Source: PKWO01 sp036384915 (lineage in GTDB: Bacteria > Pseudomonadota > Gammaproteobacteria > Burkholderiales > Burkholderiaceae_D). Taken from it: 64,000 nt of DNA. The notes under the pieces are model-generated. The model saw only the letters and a program-made list of their open reading frames with translations, had not been told where the DNA came from and searched no databases. Within the stretch, counting starts at the first letter, position 1. Each line of letters begins with the position of its first letter. Positions 53,606 through 63,061 of this stretch are shown one piece after another. The stretch is from the NCBI GenBank assembly GCA_036384915.1, contig DASVLJ010000050.1, positions 1-64,000 of the forward strand, read 5' to 3'. A program made the position numbers and the translations under genes.

Positions 53606-54736
53606 TTAGCTCAGTGCACGGGCGATCAGGATCTTCTGGATGTCGCTCGTGCCTTCATAGATCTGGCACACGCGCACGTCGCGGAAGATGCGTTCGACCG
53701 GGAAATCGTTGACGTAGCCATAGCCGCCGTGGATCTGGATCGCGTCCGAACATACGCGCTCGGCCATTTCGCTGGCGAACAGCTTGGCCATGGCGGCTTC
53801 CTTGAGACAGGGCTTGCCGGCATCCTTCAGGCTGGCGGCATGCCAGATCAATTGGCGCGCGGCTTCGATTTGCGTGGCCATGTCGGACAGCTTGAATTGC
53901 ACGGACTGGTGCTCGAACAGGGGCTGGCCGAAGCTGGTGCGCTCCTTGGCATAGGCCAGCGCGGCTTCGAAGGCGGCGCGCGCCATGCCCACCGATTGCG
54001 AGGCGATGCCGATGCGGCCGCCCTCCAGGCCCGAGAGCGCGATCTTGTAGCCCTGGCCTTCTTCGCCGATCAGGTTGGCGGCGGGAATGCGGCAATTCTC
54101 GAACAGGATCTGCGCCGTGTCGGACGAATGCTGGCCCATCTTTTCTTCAAGGCGCGCGACGATATAGCCCGGCGTATTGGTCGGCACCCAGAAGGCGCTG
54201 ATGCCGCGCTTGCCTGCGGCCTTGTCGGTCACGGCCATGACGATGGCCACGTCGGCGTATTTGCCGCTGGTGATAAATTGCTTGACGCCGTTGAGCACGT
54301 AGTGATCGCCGTCCTTGGTGGCCGTAGTGCGCAACGTCGAGGCGTCGCTGCCGGCGTGCGGCTCGGTCAGGCAGAAGGCGCCGAGCATCTTGCCTTGCGC
54401 CAGCGGACGCAGCCATTGCTCTTTTTGCTGATCGTTGGCATACATCATGGCGATGCTGCAGACCGGGCAATTGTTGACCGAAATCACGGTCGAGGTGCCG
54501 CCGTCGCCGGCGGCGATTTCTTCAAGCACCAGCGCGAGCGACAGGTAGTCGAGGCCGGCGCCACCGAGCTCTTCCGGCACCGCCACACCGTAGGCGCCCA
54601 ATTCGGCCAGGCCTTGCAGCTCCTCCTTGGGGAAATGATGCTCCTTGTCCCAGCGCGCGGCATTGGGCGCCAGGCGTTCCTGCGAGAAGGCGCGCAACGC
54701 GTCGCGGATCATTTCGTGTTGTTCGGACAAGACCAT
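53606..54736 (-). CDS. Acyl-CoA dehydrogenase, short/branched-chain type
   Basis: 376 aa. FCLTEPHAGSDASTLRTTAT binds FAD, and VCQIYEGTSDIQKILIARAL contains the catalytic Glu in YEGT, the position of short- and medium-chain enzymes. It is distinct from LiuA, whose Glu lies elsewhere. It may handle butyryl- or 2-methylbutyryl-CoA from isoleucine. It is upstream of the HCCA isomerase-like gene and downstream of an SDR gene (13 bp). Confidence 0.92.
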   Translation of the reverse strand: MVLSEQHEMIRDALRAFSQERLAPNAARWDKEHHFPKEELQGLAELGAYGVAVPEELGGAGLDYLSLALVLEEIAAGDGGTSTVISVNNCPVCSIAMMYANDQQKEQWLRPLAQGKMLGAFCLTEPHAGSDASTLRTTATKDGDHYVLNGVKQFITSGKYADVAIVMAVTDKAAGKRGISAFWVPTNTPGYIVARLEEKMGQHSSDTAQILFENCRIPAANLIGEEGQGYKIALSGLEGGRIGIASQSVGMARAAFEAALAYAKERTSFGQPLFEHQSVQFKLSDMATQIEAARQLIWHAASLKDAGKPCLKEAAMAKLFASEMAERVCSDAIQIHGGYGYVNDFPVERIFRDVRVCQIYEGTSDIQKILIARALS

Positions 54737-54749
54737 ACTTTTCTTTCTC

Positions 54750-55421
54750 TTACCAAGGCAGATGCCTGCCTGCGTGATTAATGTAGATGCCGCTGTCGGT
54801 CAGCGTTAAACCGTCCAATACCTTGCGCATGTCGGCCACGCAAATATCGACCGGCGTGGTTGCATTCGGCCCGCCCATGTCGGTCTGCACCCAACCCGGA
54901 CACATGGCGACGAAGGTGGCTTTGGGGTAATCGTGCGCGGCGCTTTTGACCACCATGTTCAAGGCTGCCTTCGACACCCGGTATAGCCACCACGGTCCGC
55001 TCTCGCTCGATTCGGCGATACTGCCCATGCCGCTCGTGATGAAGACGAACTTGCCGCGCGCGGCCTCGACCAGCGGTGCGATCAGCGGCGTGACCTGCAT
55101 CGCGCCGAGCACGTTGGGGTGCATCACGTCGTCGAAGTCCGCCGTGGTCGGCGGATCTTTCGCGTCGCGCTGCGGACCGAGCACGGCTGCCACGTAGAGC
55201 GCCAGATCGAATTTCACGCCGTCGAGCTGCCAGGACAGCGTCGCCAGCGATTCAGCCTTGGAGACGTCGAGCTTGAGCACGTCCATGCCTTCTTCGCGCA
55301 AGGCGTCGAGCGAAGCCGTGTCGCGCGCGGTGGCGTAGACCTTCCAGCCGTCTCGCTTGAGCTGGCGGGCGTATTCGCGGCCTATGCCGCGCGAGGCGCC
55401 GATGATCAGGGCTGTGGGCAT
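54750..55421 (-). CDS. SDR-family oxidoreductase
   Basis: 223 aa. The NAD(P) motif is LIIGASRGIGREYARQLK. The catalytic Ser lies in FITSGMGSI and the Tyr/Lys in YRVSK. The usual NAG motif is replaced by YVAAV. Substrate unknown; it is the first gene before the acyl-CoA dehydrogenase. Confidence 0.9.
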   Translation of the reverse strand: MPTALIIGASRGIGREYARQLKRDGWKVYATARDTASLDALREEGMDVLKLDVSKAESLATLSWQLDGVKFDLALYVAAVLGPQRDAKDPPTTADFDDVMHPNVLGAMQVTPLIAPLVEAARGKFVFITSGMGSIAESSESGPWWLYRVSKAALNMVVKSAAHDYPKATFVAMCPGWVQTDMGGPNATTPVDICVADMRKVLDGLTLTDSGIYINHAGRHLPW

Positions 55422-55447
55422 TGTAAAAATTTTCTGACTGGAGGACT

Positions 55448-55562
55448 CCCCTCTCCCCTTGAGGAGAAGAGCGGTAGAGGGGCTGCGCCCAAGCCAAGCT
55501 GATTGTGCCGAGCCAGATCGCGACCACCCTCTCCCCTACCCTCTCCCGCTCGCGGGAGAGGG
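55448..55562. repeat. Tandem GC-rich hairpins in the SDR-thiolase gap
   Basis: CCCCTCT (55448-55454) pairs with AGAGGGG (55476-55482), and CCCTCTCCCG (55539-55548) pairs perfectly with CGGGAGAGGG (55553-55562). The two resemble each other (CCCTCTCCCC). The region 55422-55578 holds no gene. They are typical of dispersed hairpin repeats and may act as a transcription or mRNA-stability barrier. Confidence 0.7.
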
Positions 55563-55578
55563 AGATTTCTTTATTTTC

Positions 55579-56760
55579 TTAGACCAGCTCGATAGCGACG
55601 GCCGTCCCTTCACCGCCGCCGATACAAAGCGAAGCCACGCCGCGCTTGCCGCCGGTCTTCTTCAGCGCGCCGATCAGCGTCACCATGATGCGCGCACCGG
55701 AAGCGCCGATAGGATGGCCCAAGGCGCAAGCGCCGCCGTGCACGTTGACCTTGCTGTGCGGGATATCGAGCTCATGCATGGCTGCCATCGGCACCGCGGC
55801 AAACGCCTCATTGATCTCGAACAGGTCAACGCTCTGGGCCGTCCAGCCCACCTTCTTCAGCAGCTTTTGCATGGCACCGACGGGCGCCGTGGTGAACCAG
55901 TTCGGTTCCTGCGAATGCGTGGCGTGCGCCAGGATGCGCGCGATGGGCTTGCAGCCGAGCTTTTGCGCGGTCGATTCGCGCATCAGCACCAAAGCGGCGG
56001 CGCCGTCGTTGATCGAGGAGGAGGAAGCGGCTGTGATGGTGCCGTCCTTCTTGAACGCGGGCTTCAGCGTCGGGATCTTGTCGAGCTTGGCCTTCAACGG
56101 GCCTTCGTCCTTGTCGATCACCACGTCGCCGCTGCGGCCCGAGACCGTCACCGGGGCGATTTCCCACTTGAACGAGCCGTCGTTGGTCGCCGCTTGGGCG
56201 CGCTTGACCGATTCGATGGCAAAGGCGTCTTGCGCTTCGCGCGTGAACTGGTATTTGGCCGAGCAATCTTCAGCGAAGGTGCCCATGGCGCGCCCCTTGT
56301 CGTAGGCGTCTTCCAGGCCGTCCAGCATCATGTGGTCATAGATGGTGCCGTGGCCAATGCGGTAGCCGCCGCGCGCCTTCGGGATCAGGTAGGGCGCGTT
56401 GGTCATCGATTCCATGCCGCCCGCCACCACGACTTCATTGGTGCCGGCCACGATGGAGTCGAAGGCGAACATGGCGGCCTTCATGGCCGAGCCGCACATC
56501 TTCGACATGGTTACAGCGCCGGCCGAAACGGGCACGCCGGCCTTGATCGCAGCCTGGCGCGCCGGCGCCTGACCCTGACCTGCCATCAGGCAGTTGCCGA
56601 ACAGGACTTCATCGACCTTGTCGGCCGCAATGCCGGCGCGCTCGATGGCGGCACGGATTGCGGCAGCGCCGAGATCGACTGCCGGCAAGGAGGCGAAATC
56701 GCCCTGGAATGCGCCCATGGGGGTACGGGCTGCGCCAACGATAACGATAGGATCATTCAT
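55579..56760 (-). CDS. Acetyl-CoA acetyltransferase (thiolase)
   Basis: 393 aa. KMCGSAMKAAMFAFDS contains the nucleophilic Cys, GHPIGASGARIMVTL the His, and SLCIGGGEGTAVAIEL the second Cys. It joins two acetyl-CoA or cleaves acetoacetyl-CoA, the product that follows LiuE-derived acetoacetate. It is 48 bp downstream of aceK. Confidence 0.93.
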   Translation of the reverse strand: MNDPIVIVGAARTPMGAFQGDFASLPAVDLGAAAIRAAIERAGIAADKVDEVLFGNCLMAGQGQAPARQAAIKAGVPVSAGAVTMSKMCGSAMKAAMFAFDSIVAGTNEVVVAGGMESMTNAPYLIPKARGGYRIGHGTIYDHMMLDGLEDAYDKGRAMGTFAEDCSAKYQFTREAQDAFAIESVKRAQAATNDGSFKWEIAPVTVSGRSGDVVIDKDEGPLKAKLDKIPTLKPAFKKDGTITAASSSSINDGAAALVLMRESTAQKLGCKPIARILAHATHSQEPNWFTTAPVGAMQKLLKKVGWTAQSVDLFEINEAFAAVPMAAMHELDIPHSKVNVHGGACALGHPIGASGARIMVTLIGALKKTGGKRGVASLCIGGGEGTAVAIELV

Positions 56761-56808
56761 CTTGCTTCTCCAAAAAAATCGGCCTGGGGGATGGCGGGTT
56801 GCACAAAG

Positions 56809-58599
56809 TCAAGCCGCCGGGGCCGCATGATTACTGTGATAACTAAAACGCAACTCTTGCGGGTACGGAAACACGTCATCAATCATCCCTTCCATTATCC
56901 GCCTTTTACGCTGCTGCCAGAATTCCGGGGTCAATAGCTCCGCATGGTGGCGCATGAAGTATTTCTTGACGCTGGGGTTGCCGAGCAGGAAGGTTCCCAG
57001 TTGCTCCGGAAACACATCATTCTTTGCGATCGGATACCAGGGCTCGGCCGACATTTCCTCTTCTTCATTGCGTGGCGTGGGAATTGCACGGAAATTGCAA
57101 TCGGTGACATATTCGATTTCATCGTAGTCGTAGAACACCACGCGGCCATGGCGCGTCACGCCGAAGTTCTTGTACAGCATATCGCCGGGGAAGATGTTGA
57201 CGCCGACCAGCTCGCGTATCGCATCGCCGTATTCGCGCACGGCATGCTCGATGGCGGTCTCGTCGCCGCGCTCTTCGGCACGGGCGAGCCAGATGTTCAA
57301 GGGGGTCATGCGGCGCTCGATGTAGAGATGCTTGATGATGATCTGGTCGTCGTCCTCTTCCACGACGGAAGGCGCGACGCTTTTCAATTCAGCCAGCAGC
57401 TCGTCGTCGAAGCGCGAACGCGGAAACGCCACGTCGGAATATTCCAGCGTATCGGCCATGCGGCCGACGCGGTCGTGGTTCTTGACCAGCGTGTATTTTT
57501 CCTTGACCAATTCCTTGGTGGTTTCCTTGGGCGGCGGAAAACTATCCTTGATCACCTTGAACACATAGGGAAACGAAGGCAGTGCGAATACCACCATCAC
57601 CAGGCCGCGTATGCCGGGCGCGGCTTCGAAGCGGTCGGACGAGTGCCGCAGGTGGTGCAGGTAATCACGGTAAAACAGCGTCTTGCCCAGCTTCTGCAAG
57701 CCGATGACGGTGTAGATTTCGCTGCGCGGCTTGTTGGGCAACATGCTGCGCAAGAACTCCACGTAGGCCGAGGGCACCTCCATGTCGACCATGAAATAGG
57801 CGCGCGTGAACGAGAACAGCACCACGATGGTCACCGGATCGAAGATCACGGTATCGAGCACCAGCTCGCCCTTGCGGTTGTGCAGGATGGGCACGATGAA
57901 GGGGTATTGCCGGCTGCCGTTGATGCGCTTGCCGACGATATAGGCGCCCTTGTTGCGGAAGAACAGCGAAGACAGCACCTGCATCTGGTGGTTGGGCTCG
58001 AAGGCGTCGTCGCCGAAAATCTTCAGCAGCCGCTCCTCCACCTGTGCCACGTCGCGATCGAGATCGGCGAACCTGCACTGCAGCTGAAAGTTGGTGACGA
58101 TGCGCTTCAAGGTGAAGCGCAGGCCGTCGGTGTCGGGATAGTAGACGCGATAGGTCGGTACCGGCTCGGCGTTCTCGATGTAGTCGGTCGAGATCGCCGG
58201 ACGCACGAAGATGAAGTCGTTGTGGTAGTAAGCGCGGTGCAGCATCTTGCAGCACACCGAATTGAAAAAGGTTTCGGCCAGTTCGGGCTGCTTGTGGTCG
58301 GTCAAGAGGCCGATATAGTGCAGCTTCACTTCGCGCCACACGTCGTGCGTCAGATCGTCTTCGCCGTACTCGTCTTCGAGGATCTTGACGCATTCCGCCA
58401 CGCGCTTGTCGTAAAACGCAATGCGATCGCGCGCCTCCGCTTGCGCCGTAGCCCAATCGCCGGTCTCGAAGTGGCGCTTGGCCGCCTCGCAAGCCTGGCG
58501 GAACAGGCGGTAATGCTTGTCGAAGCCGTCCAGGATCGTGCGCGCCGTGTCGAAGGCGATCTGCGACGAAAGAATCTTGGGGAAGGCGGCGGATATCAT
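56809..58599 (-). CDS. aceK: Isocitrate dehydrogenase kinase/phosphatase
   Basis: 596 aa from the ATG at 58599, but no strong ribosome binding site is seen and the same frame is open further upstream. GIRGLVMVVFALPSFPYVFK is the ATP-binding region of AceK, followed by NIFPGDMLYKNFGVTRHGRV and VVFYDYDEIEYVTDCNFR, the kinase-like catalytic core with metal Asp/Asn. It reversibly phosphorylates isocitrate dehydrogenase to route carbon into the glyoxylate shunt when acetyl-CoA is abundant. Its place in this run fits acetate and leucine growth. Confidence 0.95.
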   Translation of the reverse strand: MISAAFPKILSSQIAFDTARTILDGFDKHYRLFRQACEAAKRHFETGDWATAQAEARDRIAFYDKRVAECVKILEDEYGEDDLTHDVWREVKLHYIGLLTDHKQPELAETFFNSVCCKMLHRAYYHNDFIFVRPAISTDYIENAEPVPTYRVYYPDTDGLRFTLKRIVTNFQLQCRFADLDRDVAQVEERLLKIFGDDAFEPNHQMQVLSSLFFRNKGAYIVGKRINGSRQYPFIVPILHNRKGELVLDTVIFDPVTIVVLFSFTRAYFMVDMEVPSAYVEFLRSMLPNKPRSEIYTVIGLQKLGKTLFYRDYLHHLRHSSDRFEAAPGIRGLVMVVFALPSFPYVFKVIKDSFPPPKETTKELVKEKYTLVKNHDRVGRMADTLEYSDVAFPRSRFDDELLAELKSVAPSVVEEDDDQIIIKHLYIERRMTPLNIWLARAEERGDETAIEHAVREYGDAIRELVGVNIFPGDMLYKNFGVTRHGRVVFYDYDEIEYVTDCNFRAIPTPRNEEEEMSAEPWYPIAKNDVFPEQLGTFLLGNPSVKKYFMRHHAELLTPEFWQQRKRRIMEGMIDDVFPYPQELRFSYHSNHAAPAA

Positions 58600-58618
58600 G
58601 AAGACGATGACAAGGCGA

Positions 58619-59554
58619 TCACAAGGAGTATTGCGTTTTCCAGGCCGATAATTTCGCCAGATCAACGCCGATGCCGCCGCACACCACGATCAGCGGCCGC
58701 TTGAACGGCGCCAGTTGCGGCAGCCGGCCGTAAGCGACGGCCAACGCGGCGCCGCAAGCCGGCTCGACCAGCATGCGCATCTCGTCGGCAAAGCGCAGGC
58801 AGGCATCGACCGCATCGGCATCGCCGACCACGGCGCTTTTGATTTCATGACGCCGCGTCCACGCATAGGCTTCATCGGCCACGCGCTTGGAACCGAGCGA
58901 GTTGGCAATCGAGGTAATGGCCGGCAGCGTAACCGGCTCGCCGGCGTCGATGGCAGCGGCGAACGAAGCCGCGCCTTCGGTTTCCGCCGCGATCACCGGC
59001 ACATGCTGCAAGCCGTTGCGATGCAAGCCGTGCAGCATGCCCGCCATCAAGCCGCCGCCGCCGACGGCGCAGACCACCGCATCGAACGCGCCGCCCTCGA
59101 TTTGGCGCGCCGCTTCATCGATCAGGCTGGCGTTGCCGTCCCAGATATCGGGATGGTCGAACGGCGGCACATAGACGCTGCCGGGTTCGGAACACAGGCG
59201 CAAGGCTTCCTGGTTCGCTTCGTCCCATACGCCGCCCGATACGATCACCTCGGCGCCGAGCGTGCGGATGCGTGCGCGCACCGAGTCCGGCGTGGTGGCC
59301 GGGACCACGATCAAGGTCGTCATGCCGAGCGCCTTGCCCGCCACGGCAGCGGCAAAGCCCGCATTGCCGCCCGAGGGGCAAACCAGCCTGCGCGCGCCGC
59401 GCGCATGCGCGTTCTGGCACAGCTTGCCGATACCGCGCAGCTTGAACGACCCGGAAGCCTGCAGGTTTTCCAGTTTCAGGAAAATGCGCTTGCCCGTCGC
59501 ATGCGAAAGCGCGACGTGCTCGACCAGCGGCGTGGTGCCATGGAGCGGCGTCAT
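58619..59554 (-). CDS. PLP-dependent serine/threonine dehydratase-like enzyme
   Basis: 311 aa. LKLENLQASGSFKLRG holds the PLP lysine, CPSGGNAGFAAAVAG and VGGGGLMAGMLHG bind the phosphate, as in L-serine dehydratases. It would make pyruvate and ammonia from serine. It starts 4 nt after the liuA stop, so it is cotranscribed with liuA. Threonine, 3-hydroxyaspartate or racemase activity remain possible. Confidence 0.85.
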   Translation of the reverse strand: MTPLHGTTPLVEHVALSHATGKRIFLKLENLQASGSFKLRGIGKLCQNAHARGARRLVCPSGGNAGFAAAVAGKALGMTTLIVVPATTPDSVRARIRTLGAEVIVSGGVWDEANQEALRLCSEPGSVYVPPFDHPDIWDGNASLIDEAARQIEGGAFDAVVCAVGGGGLMAGMLHGLHRNGLQHVPVIAAETEGAASFAAAIDAGEPVTLPAITSIANSLGSKRVADEAYAWTRRHEIKSAVVGDADAVDACLRFADEMRMLVEPACGAALAVAYGRLPQLAPFKRPLIVVCGGIGVDLAKLSAWKTQYSL

Positions 59555-59558
59555 TGGC

Positions 59559-60743
59559 TTACTTGGTCTCGGCGAACAGTTCGCGCCCGATCAGCATGCG
59601 GCGGATTTCGCTGGTGCCGGCGCCGATCTCGTAAAGCTTGGCATCGCGCCAGAGGCGGCCGACCGGGTATTCGTTGATGTAGCCATTACCGCCCAGGGTC
59701 TGGATCGCCTCGCCGGCCATCCAGGTGGCCTTTTCTGCCGAATACAGAATCGCGCCGGCGGCATCCTTGCGCAGCGCGCGTACGGCTTCCGGCGTCTTGG
59801 CGCGGTCGCAAGCCTGGCCAACGGCATAGACGTAGGCGCGGCATGCCATCATGGTCGAATACATGTCGGCCAGCTTGCCTTGCATCAATTGGAACTCGCC
59901 GATCGGCTGGCCGAACTGCTTGCGGTCGTGCACATAGGGCACCACCGCGTCCAAGCAAGCCTGCATGATGCCCAGGGGGCCGCCGGAAAGCACGGTACGT
60001 TCGAAGTCCAGGCCCGACATCAGCACGTTGACGCCCTTGCCGAGGCCGCCCAGCACGTTCTCCGCCGGCACCTCGCAATCCTGGAACACCAGCTCACCGG
60101 TGTGCGAACCGCGCATGCCGAGCTTGTCGAGCTTTTGCGCGATCGAGAAACCCTTGAACCCCTTTTCGACGATGAAGGCCGTCATGCCGCGCGGGCCGGC
60201 TTCGATGTCGTTCTTGGCATAGACCACGAGCGTGTCGGCGTCGGGACCGTTGGTGATCCACATCTTGCTGCCGTTCAAGACCCAGCGGTCGCCCTTGAAA
60301 TCGGCACGCAGGCGCATGCTGACCACGTCGGAACCGGCATTGGGCTCGGACATGGCGAGTGCGCCGACGTGATCGCCCGAGATCAGCTTGGGCAGGTACT
60401 TGGCCTTTTGTTCGGGCGTGCCGTTGCGCTTGATCTGGTTCACGCACAGGTTCGAGTGCGCGCCGTAGGACAGGCCGACCGAAGCCGAAGCGCGCGAGAT
60501 TTCCTCCATCGCCACGATGTGGGCGAGGTAGCCCATGTCGGTGCCGCCATATTCCTCGGAAACCGTCACGCCCAGCACGCCGAGGTCGCCCATCTTCTTC
60601 CACAAGTCCATCGGAAACTGGTCGCTGCGGTCGATCTCGGCGGCGCGCGGCGCGATCTCGGCCTGGGCAAACTGTTGCACAGTCTCGCGCAGGGCGGCGA
60701 TGTCTTCGCCGTGGTCAAAGGTAAGGCCGGGTAGATGGATCAT
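59559..60743 (-). CDS. liuA: Isovaleryl-CoA dehydrogenase
   Basis: 394 aa from the ATG at 60743 (GAGGA 6 nt upstream). GALAMSEPNAGSDVVSMRLR binds FAD, and SGLDFERTVLSGGPLGIMQA carries the catalytic Glu at the position particular to isovaleryl-CoA dehydrogenase. It oxidises isovaleryl-CoA to 3-methylcrotonyl-CoA, the first committed step of leucine breakdown. A LiuR-type operator lies about 80 bp upstream. Confidence 0.95.
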   Translation of the reverse strand: MIHLPGLTFDHGEDIAALRETVQQFAQAEIAPRAAEIDRSDQFPMDLWKKMGDLGVLGVTVSEEYGGTDMGYLAHIVAMEEISRASASVGLSYGAHSNLCVNQIKRNGTPEQKAKYLPKLISGDHVGALAMSEPNAGSDVVSMRLRADFKGDRWVLNGSKMWITNGPDADTLVVYAKNDIEAGPRGMTAFIVEKGFKGFSIAQKLDKLGMRGSHTGELVFQDCEVPAENVLGGLGKGVNVLMSGLDFERTVLSGGPLGIMQACLDAVVPYVHDRKQFGQPIGEFQLMQGKLADMYSTMMACRAYVYAVGQACDRAKTPEAVRALRKDAAGAILYSAEKATWMAGEAIQTLGGNGYINEYPVGRLWRDAKLYEIGAGTSEIRRMLIGRELFAETK

Positions 60744-60805
60744 GATGTCCTCGGGTTTGCGGTGGGGAAACGCCCCTCGTGAGGGCGGTTTGGCGAATAA
60801 GCGCC

Positions 60806-60837
60806 ATGATAGCGTCAATTGACGTTTACGTAAACGT
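60806..60837 (-). promoter_or_regulatory. liuA promoter with LiuR operator
   Basis: The perfect 16-bp palindrome ACGTTTACGTAAACGT lies at 60822-60837. On the minus strand TTTACG (60834-60829) and TATCAT (60811-60806) form a -35/-10 pair 17 bp apart, so the operator covers the -35. The sequence fits the LiuR-type TTGACGTTTACGTAAA consensus. Confidence 0.8.
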
Positions 60838-60895
60838 AAAGCAAGCGTTCTTGGTCTTCGTGAGAATCAAAAAGCGCTTGCCAAAGTATAAATCT

Positions 60896-61348
60896 TCACA
60901 CCGCCTCTTTGGCGCGCGTTCTGGCCGCTGTCGTATTTGCCGCGGTCTTGGCGCGCGGCTTTGTGCTTTTGCCATCGTCGAGCAAGCGGCGGCATTCGGC
61001 TTCATGGGCGGCGATCTCGTCCAGAGTGATCTCGATGTCTTCGCGCTGGCGCTCCAGCGTTTCGCGGTGCTGGGCCAGCACAGCCAGGAAGCGCTTGAGT
61101 TGTGCCGTCGAATCCTTGGGCGATTCATACATGTCGACCAGATCCTTGATCTCGGAAAGGGTCAAGCCCAGGCGCTTGCCGCGCAGCGTCAGTTTCAGGC
61201 GGGTGCGCTCGCGCGCGCTGTAGACGCGCGTGCGGCCGCCGGCGCCCTCGCGCTTGGGGCTGATCAAGCCCTGGTCTTCGTAGAAGCGGATCGCGCGCGG
61301 CGTGATGTCGAATTCGCGGGCTAGCTCGGTGATGGTGTAGTTGGGCAT
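60896..61348 (-). CDS. liuR: MerR-family regulator LiuR
   Basis: 150 aa from the ATG at 61348. The N-terminal MPNYTITELAREFDITPRAI and RFYEDQGLISPKREGAGGRT are a MerR winged helix. A dimerisation coiled coil follows (residues about 80-115), with a basic Ala/Lys/Thr-rich tail. LiuR represses liu genes until branched-chain acyl-CoA is present. It sits 150 bp upstream of liuA and is divergent from the MBL gene at 61446; an operator lies between. Confidence 0.9.
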   Translation of the reverse strand: MPNYTITELAREFDITPRAIRFYEDQGLISPKREGAGGRTRVYSARERTRLKLTLRGKRLGLTLSEIKDLVDMYESPKDSTAQLKRFLAVLAQHRETLERQREDIEITLDEIAAHEAECRRLLDDGKSTKPRAKTAANTTAARTRAKEAV

Positions 61349-61383
61349 GGGAAATACGGCCAGGCGATTTGTGGTTAAATCCA

Positions 61384-61412
61384 AGTTTACGCGCAGTTTA
61401 CGTTAACGTAAA
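61384..61412. promoter_or_regulatory. LiuR operator in the liuR/MBL divergent region
   Basis: TTTACGTTAACGTAAA at 61397-61412 is a perfect 16-bp palindrome. On the minus strand TTTACG and TAAACT (61389-61384) form a 17-bp spaced promoter for liuR, implying autoregulation. It is also only 34 bp from the plus-strand MBL gene start. Confidence 0.8.
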
Positions 61413-61445
61413 TCTTATTGCAAAACTCCCATAGGTACCAGCCCG

Positions 61446-62522
61446 ATGAACCCGCTCGAAGCCCAACTCGACTACCCGCACGGCGACACGCTGCCGGAAA
61501 CAGGCCGCGTCATGGAACTCGCCCCCGGCGTGTTCTGGCTGCGCATGGCCCTGCCCTTTGCGCTGAACCACATCAACCTGTGGCTGCTGCGGGACGAATT
61601 CGATAGCGGCGGCGGCATGCGGCAAGGCTGGTCCGTGATCGATTGCGGCATAGACAGCGAAGCGACCCGCGCCGCCTGGGAAGCCGTGTTTGCCGAACAT
61701 TTGCAAGGCTTGCCGGTTTTGCGCGTGATCGCCACCCATTGTCACCCGGACCATGTCGGCCTGGCGCATTGGCTATGCAAGCGCTGGGATGCGCCGCTGT
61801 GGATGACCGCCGGCGAGTACGCATTTGCGCGCATGATGTCGGCGCAACTGCCAGGCGCGGACGGCACGGCCATGTTTCCACATTTTCAGAAGCACGGCTT
61901 GCAAGACACCGCCGCGCTGGAAAAACTGCAGACGCGCAAGCACTACTATGCCACCATGGTCCCGGCCGTGCCCGAGGCTTACCGGCGCATGCACGATGGC
62001 GAGAGCGTGAAAATCGGCGGGCGCGCCTGGCGCGTCATCACCGGCTTCGGCCATTCCCCCGAGCATGCTGCGCTGCACAGCGCGGAGGCCGGCCTGCTGA
62101 TTTCGGGCGACATGCTGCTGCCGCGCATCTCCACCAATGTCTCGGTTTTCGCCATCGAACCTGAAGCCGATCCTGTCAAACTCTACCTCAATTCGCTGGA
62201 TAAATTTTCTCCCTTGGCGCCGAATACGCTGGTACTGCCGTCGCACGGCAAACCGTTTCGCAAGCTGCACGCGCGCATCGCGCAATTGCAGGCGCACCAC
62301 GCCGATCGGTTGGCCGAGGTGCTGGCGGCTTGTGCGCTGCCGCAGTCGGCCGCCGACATCGTTCCCGTGATGTTCAAGCGTCCGCTGGACGGCCATCAAC
62401 TCAGTTTTGCCATCGGCGAAGCGCTGGCCCACCTGCACGCGCTCTGGTACGAAGGAAAGCTGTCGCGCGCTATCGGCAACGATGGCGTCATCCGTTTTTT
62501 CGCGGCTAGAGGAAACCAATAA
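61446..62522 (+). CDS. Metallo-beta-lactamase-fold hydrolase, putatively LiuR-linked
   Basis: 358 aa. ATHCHPDHVGLAHWL is the zinc motif, with GFGHSPEHAAL, ISGDMLLPRIS and LPSHGKPFRKL completing the site, and a C-terminal helical region. No signal peptide. Related proteins act on thioesters or lactones. The LiuR operator in its promoter region suggests a role in branched-chain acyl-CoA metabolism. Confidence 0.85.
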   Translation: MNPLEAQLDYPHGDTLPETGRVMELAPGVFWLRMALPFALNHINLWLLRDEFDSGGGMRQGWSVIDCGIDSEATRAAWEAVFAEHLQGLPVLRVIATHCHPDHVGLAHWLCKRWDAPLWMTAGEYAFARMMSAQLPGADGTAMFPHFQKHGLQDTAALEKLQTRKHYYATMVPAVPEAYRRMHDGESVKIGGRAWRVITGFGHSPEHAALHSAEAGLLISGDMLLPRISTNVSVFAIEPEADPVKLYLNSLDKFSPLAPNTLVLPSHGKPFRKLHARIAQLQAHHADRLAEVLAACALPQSAADIVPVMFKRPLDGHQLSFAIGEALAHLHALWYEGKLSRAIGNDGVIRFFAARGNQ

Positions 62523-62648
62523 GCGCGTAGGAAAACCGGCTGAGCGATGTAAGAAAAACTGTCGATTAAAAGTTGTGTGAACGATCACAGGAAGTTGCTG
62601 TCTTACAGAGACTGACTATCACGCCACGGCGTGGAATAGTGCGGACTA

Positions 62649-63053
62649 ATGAAAGCAGCAATCGAAAGAGAAGACTTCAGCGAGCGCCTGCAGCAGTCCC
62701 TGCGAAACGCAAACTACTCGCCAGATAGTCCGACTCAACTAGCCCGAGAATTCAATGTCCGTTTTTCGGGCAGGCCGATCACCGTTCACGCGGCTCGGAA
62801 ATGGCTAGTCGGCGAGGCGATTCCAACGCAGGAAAAGCTGCGCACGCTCGCACAATGGCTCGGCGTTACCGCCGAATGGCTGCGCTTTGGCGGCGAGGTG
62901 CCGCAAAACGGAGCCACCCTGGAGCAAGGGTCGCGCTTCGATACTGACGACGTCAAGCTCATCGCCGATCTGCAGCGGCTCGACGACCAATATCGTACCG
63001 TAGCACGCGAAATCATACGCATGCTGGTGCGGATCAGCGGACGCAAGCAATAA
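62649..63053 (+). CDS. XRE-like helix-turn-helix regulator
   Basis: 134 aa. PTQLAREFNVRFSGRPITVH and AARKWLVGEAIPTQEKLRTL form a phage-repressor-type helix-turn-helix, followed by QWLGVTAEWLRFGGE, and a C-terminal basic helix. No target is evident; no phage genes are near. It ends 8 bp before the convergent cobalamin-binding-type gene. Confidence 0.8.
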   Translation: MKAAIEREDFSERLQQSLRNANYSPDSPTQLAREFNVRFSGRPITVHAARKWLVGEAIPTQEKLRTLAQWLGVTAEWLRFGGEVPQNGATLEQGSRFDTDDVKLIADLQRLDDQYRTVAREIIRMLVRISGRKQ

Positions 63054-63061
63054 ATCACGCG

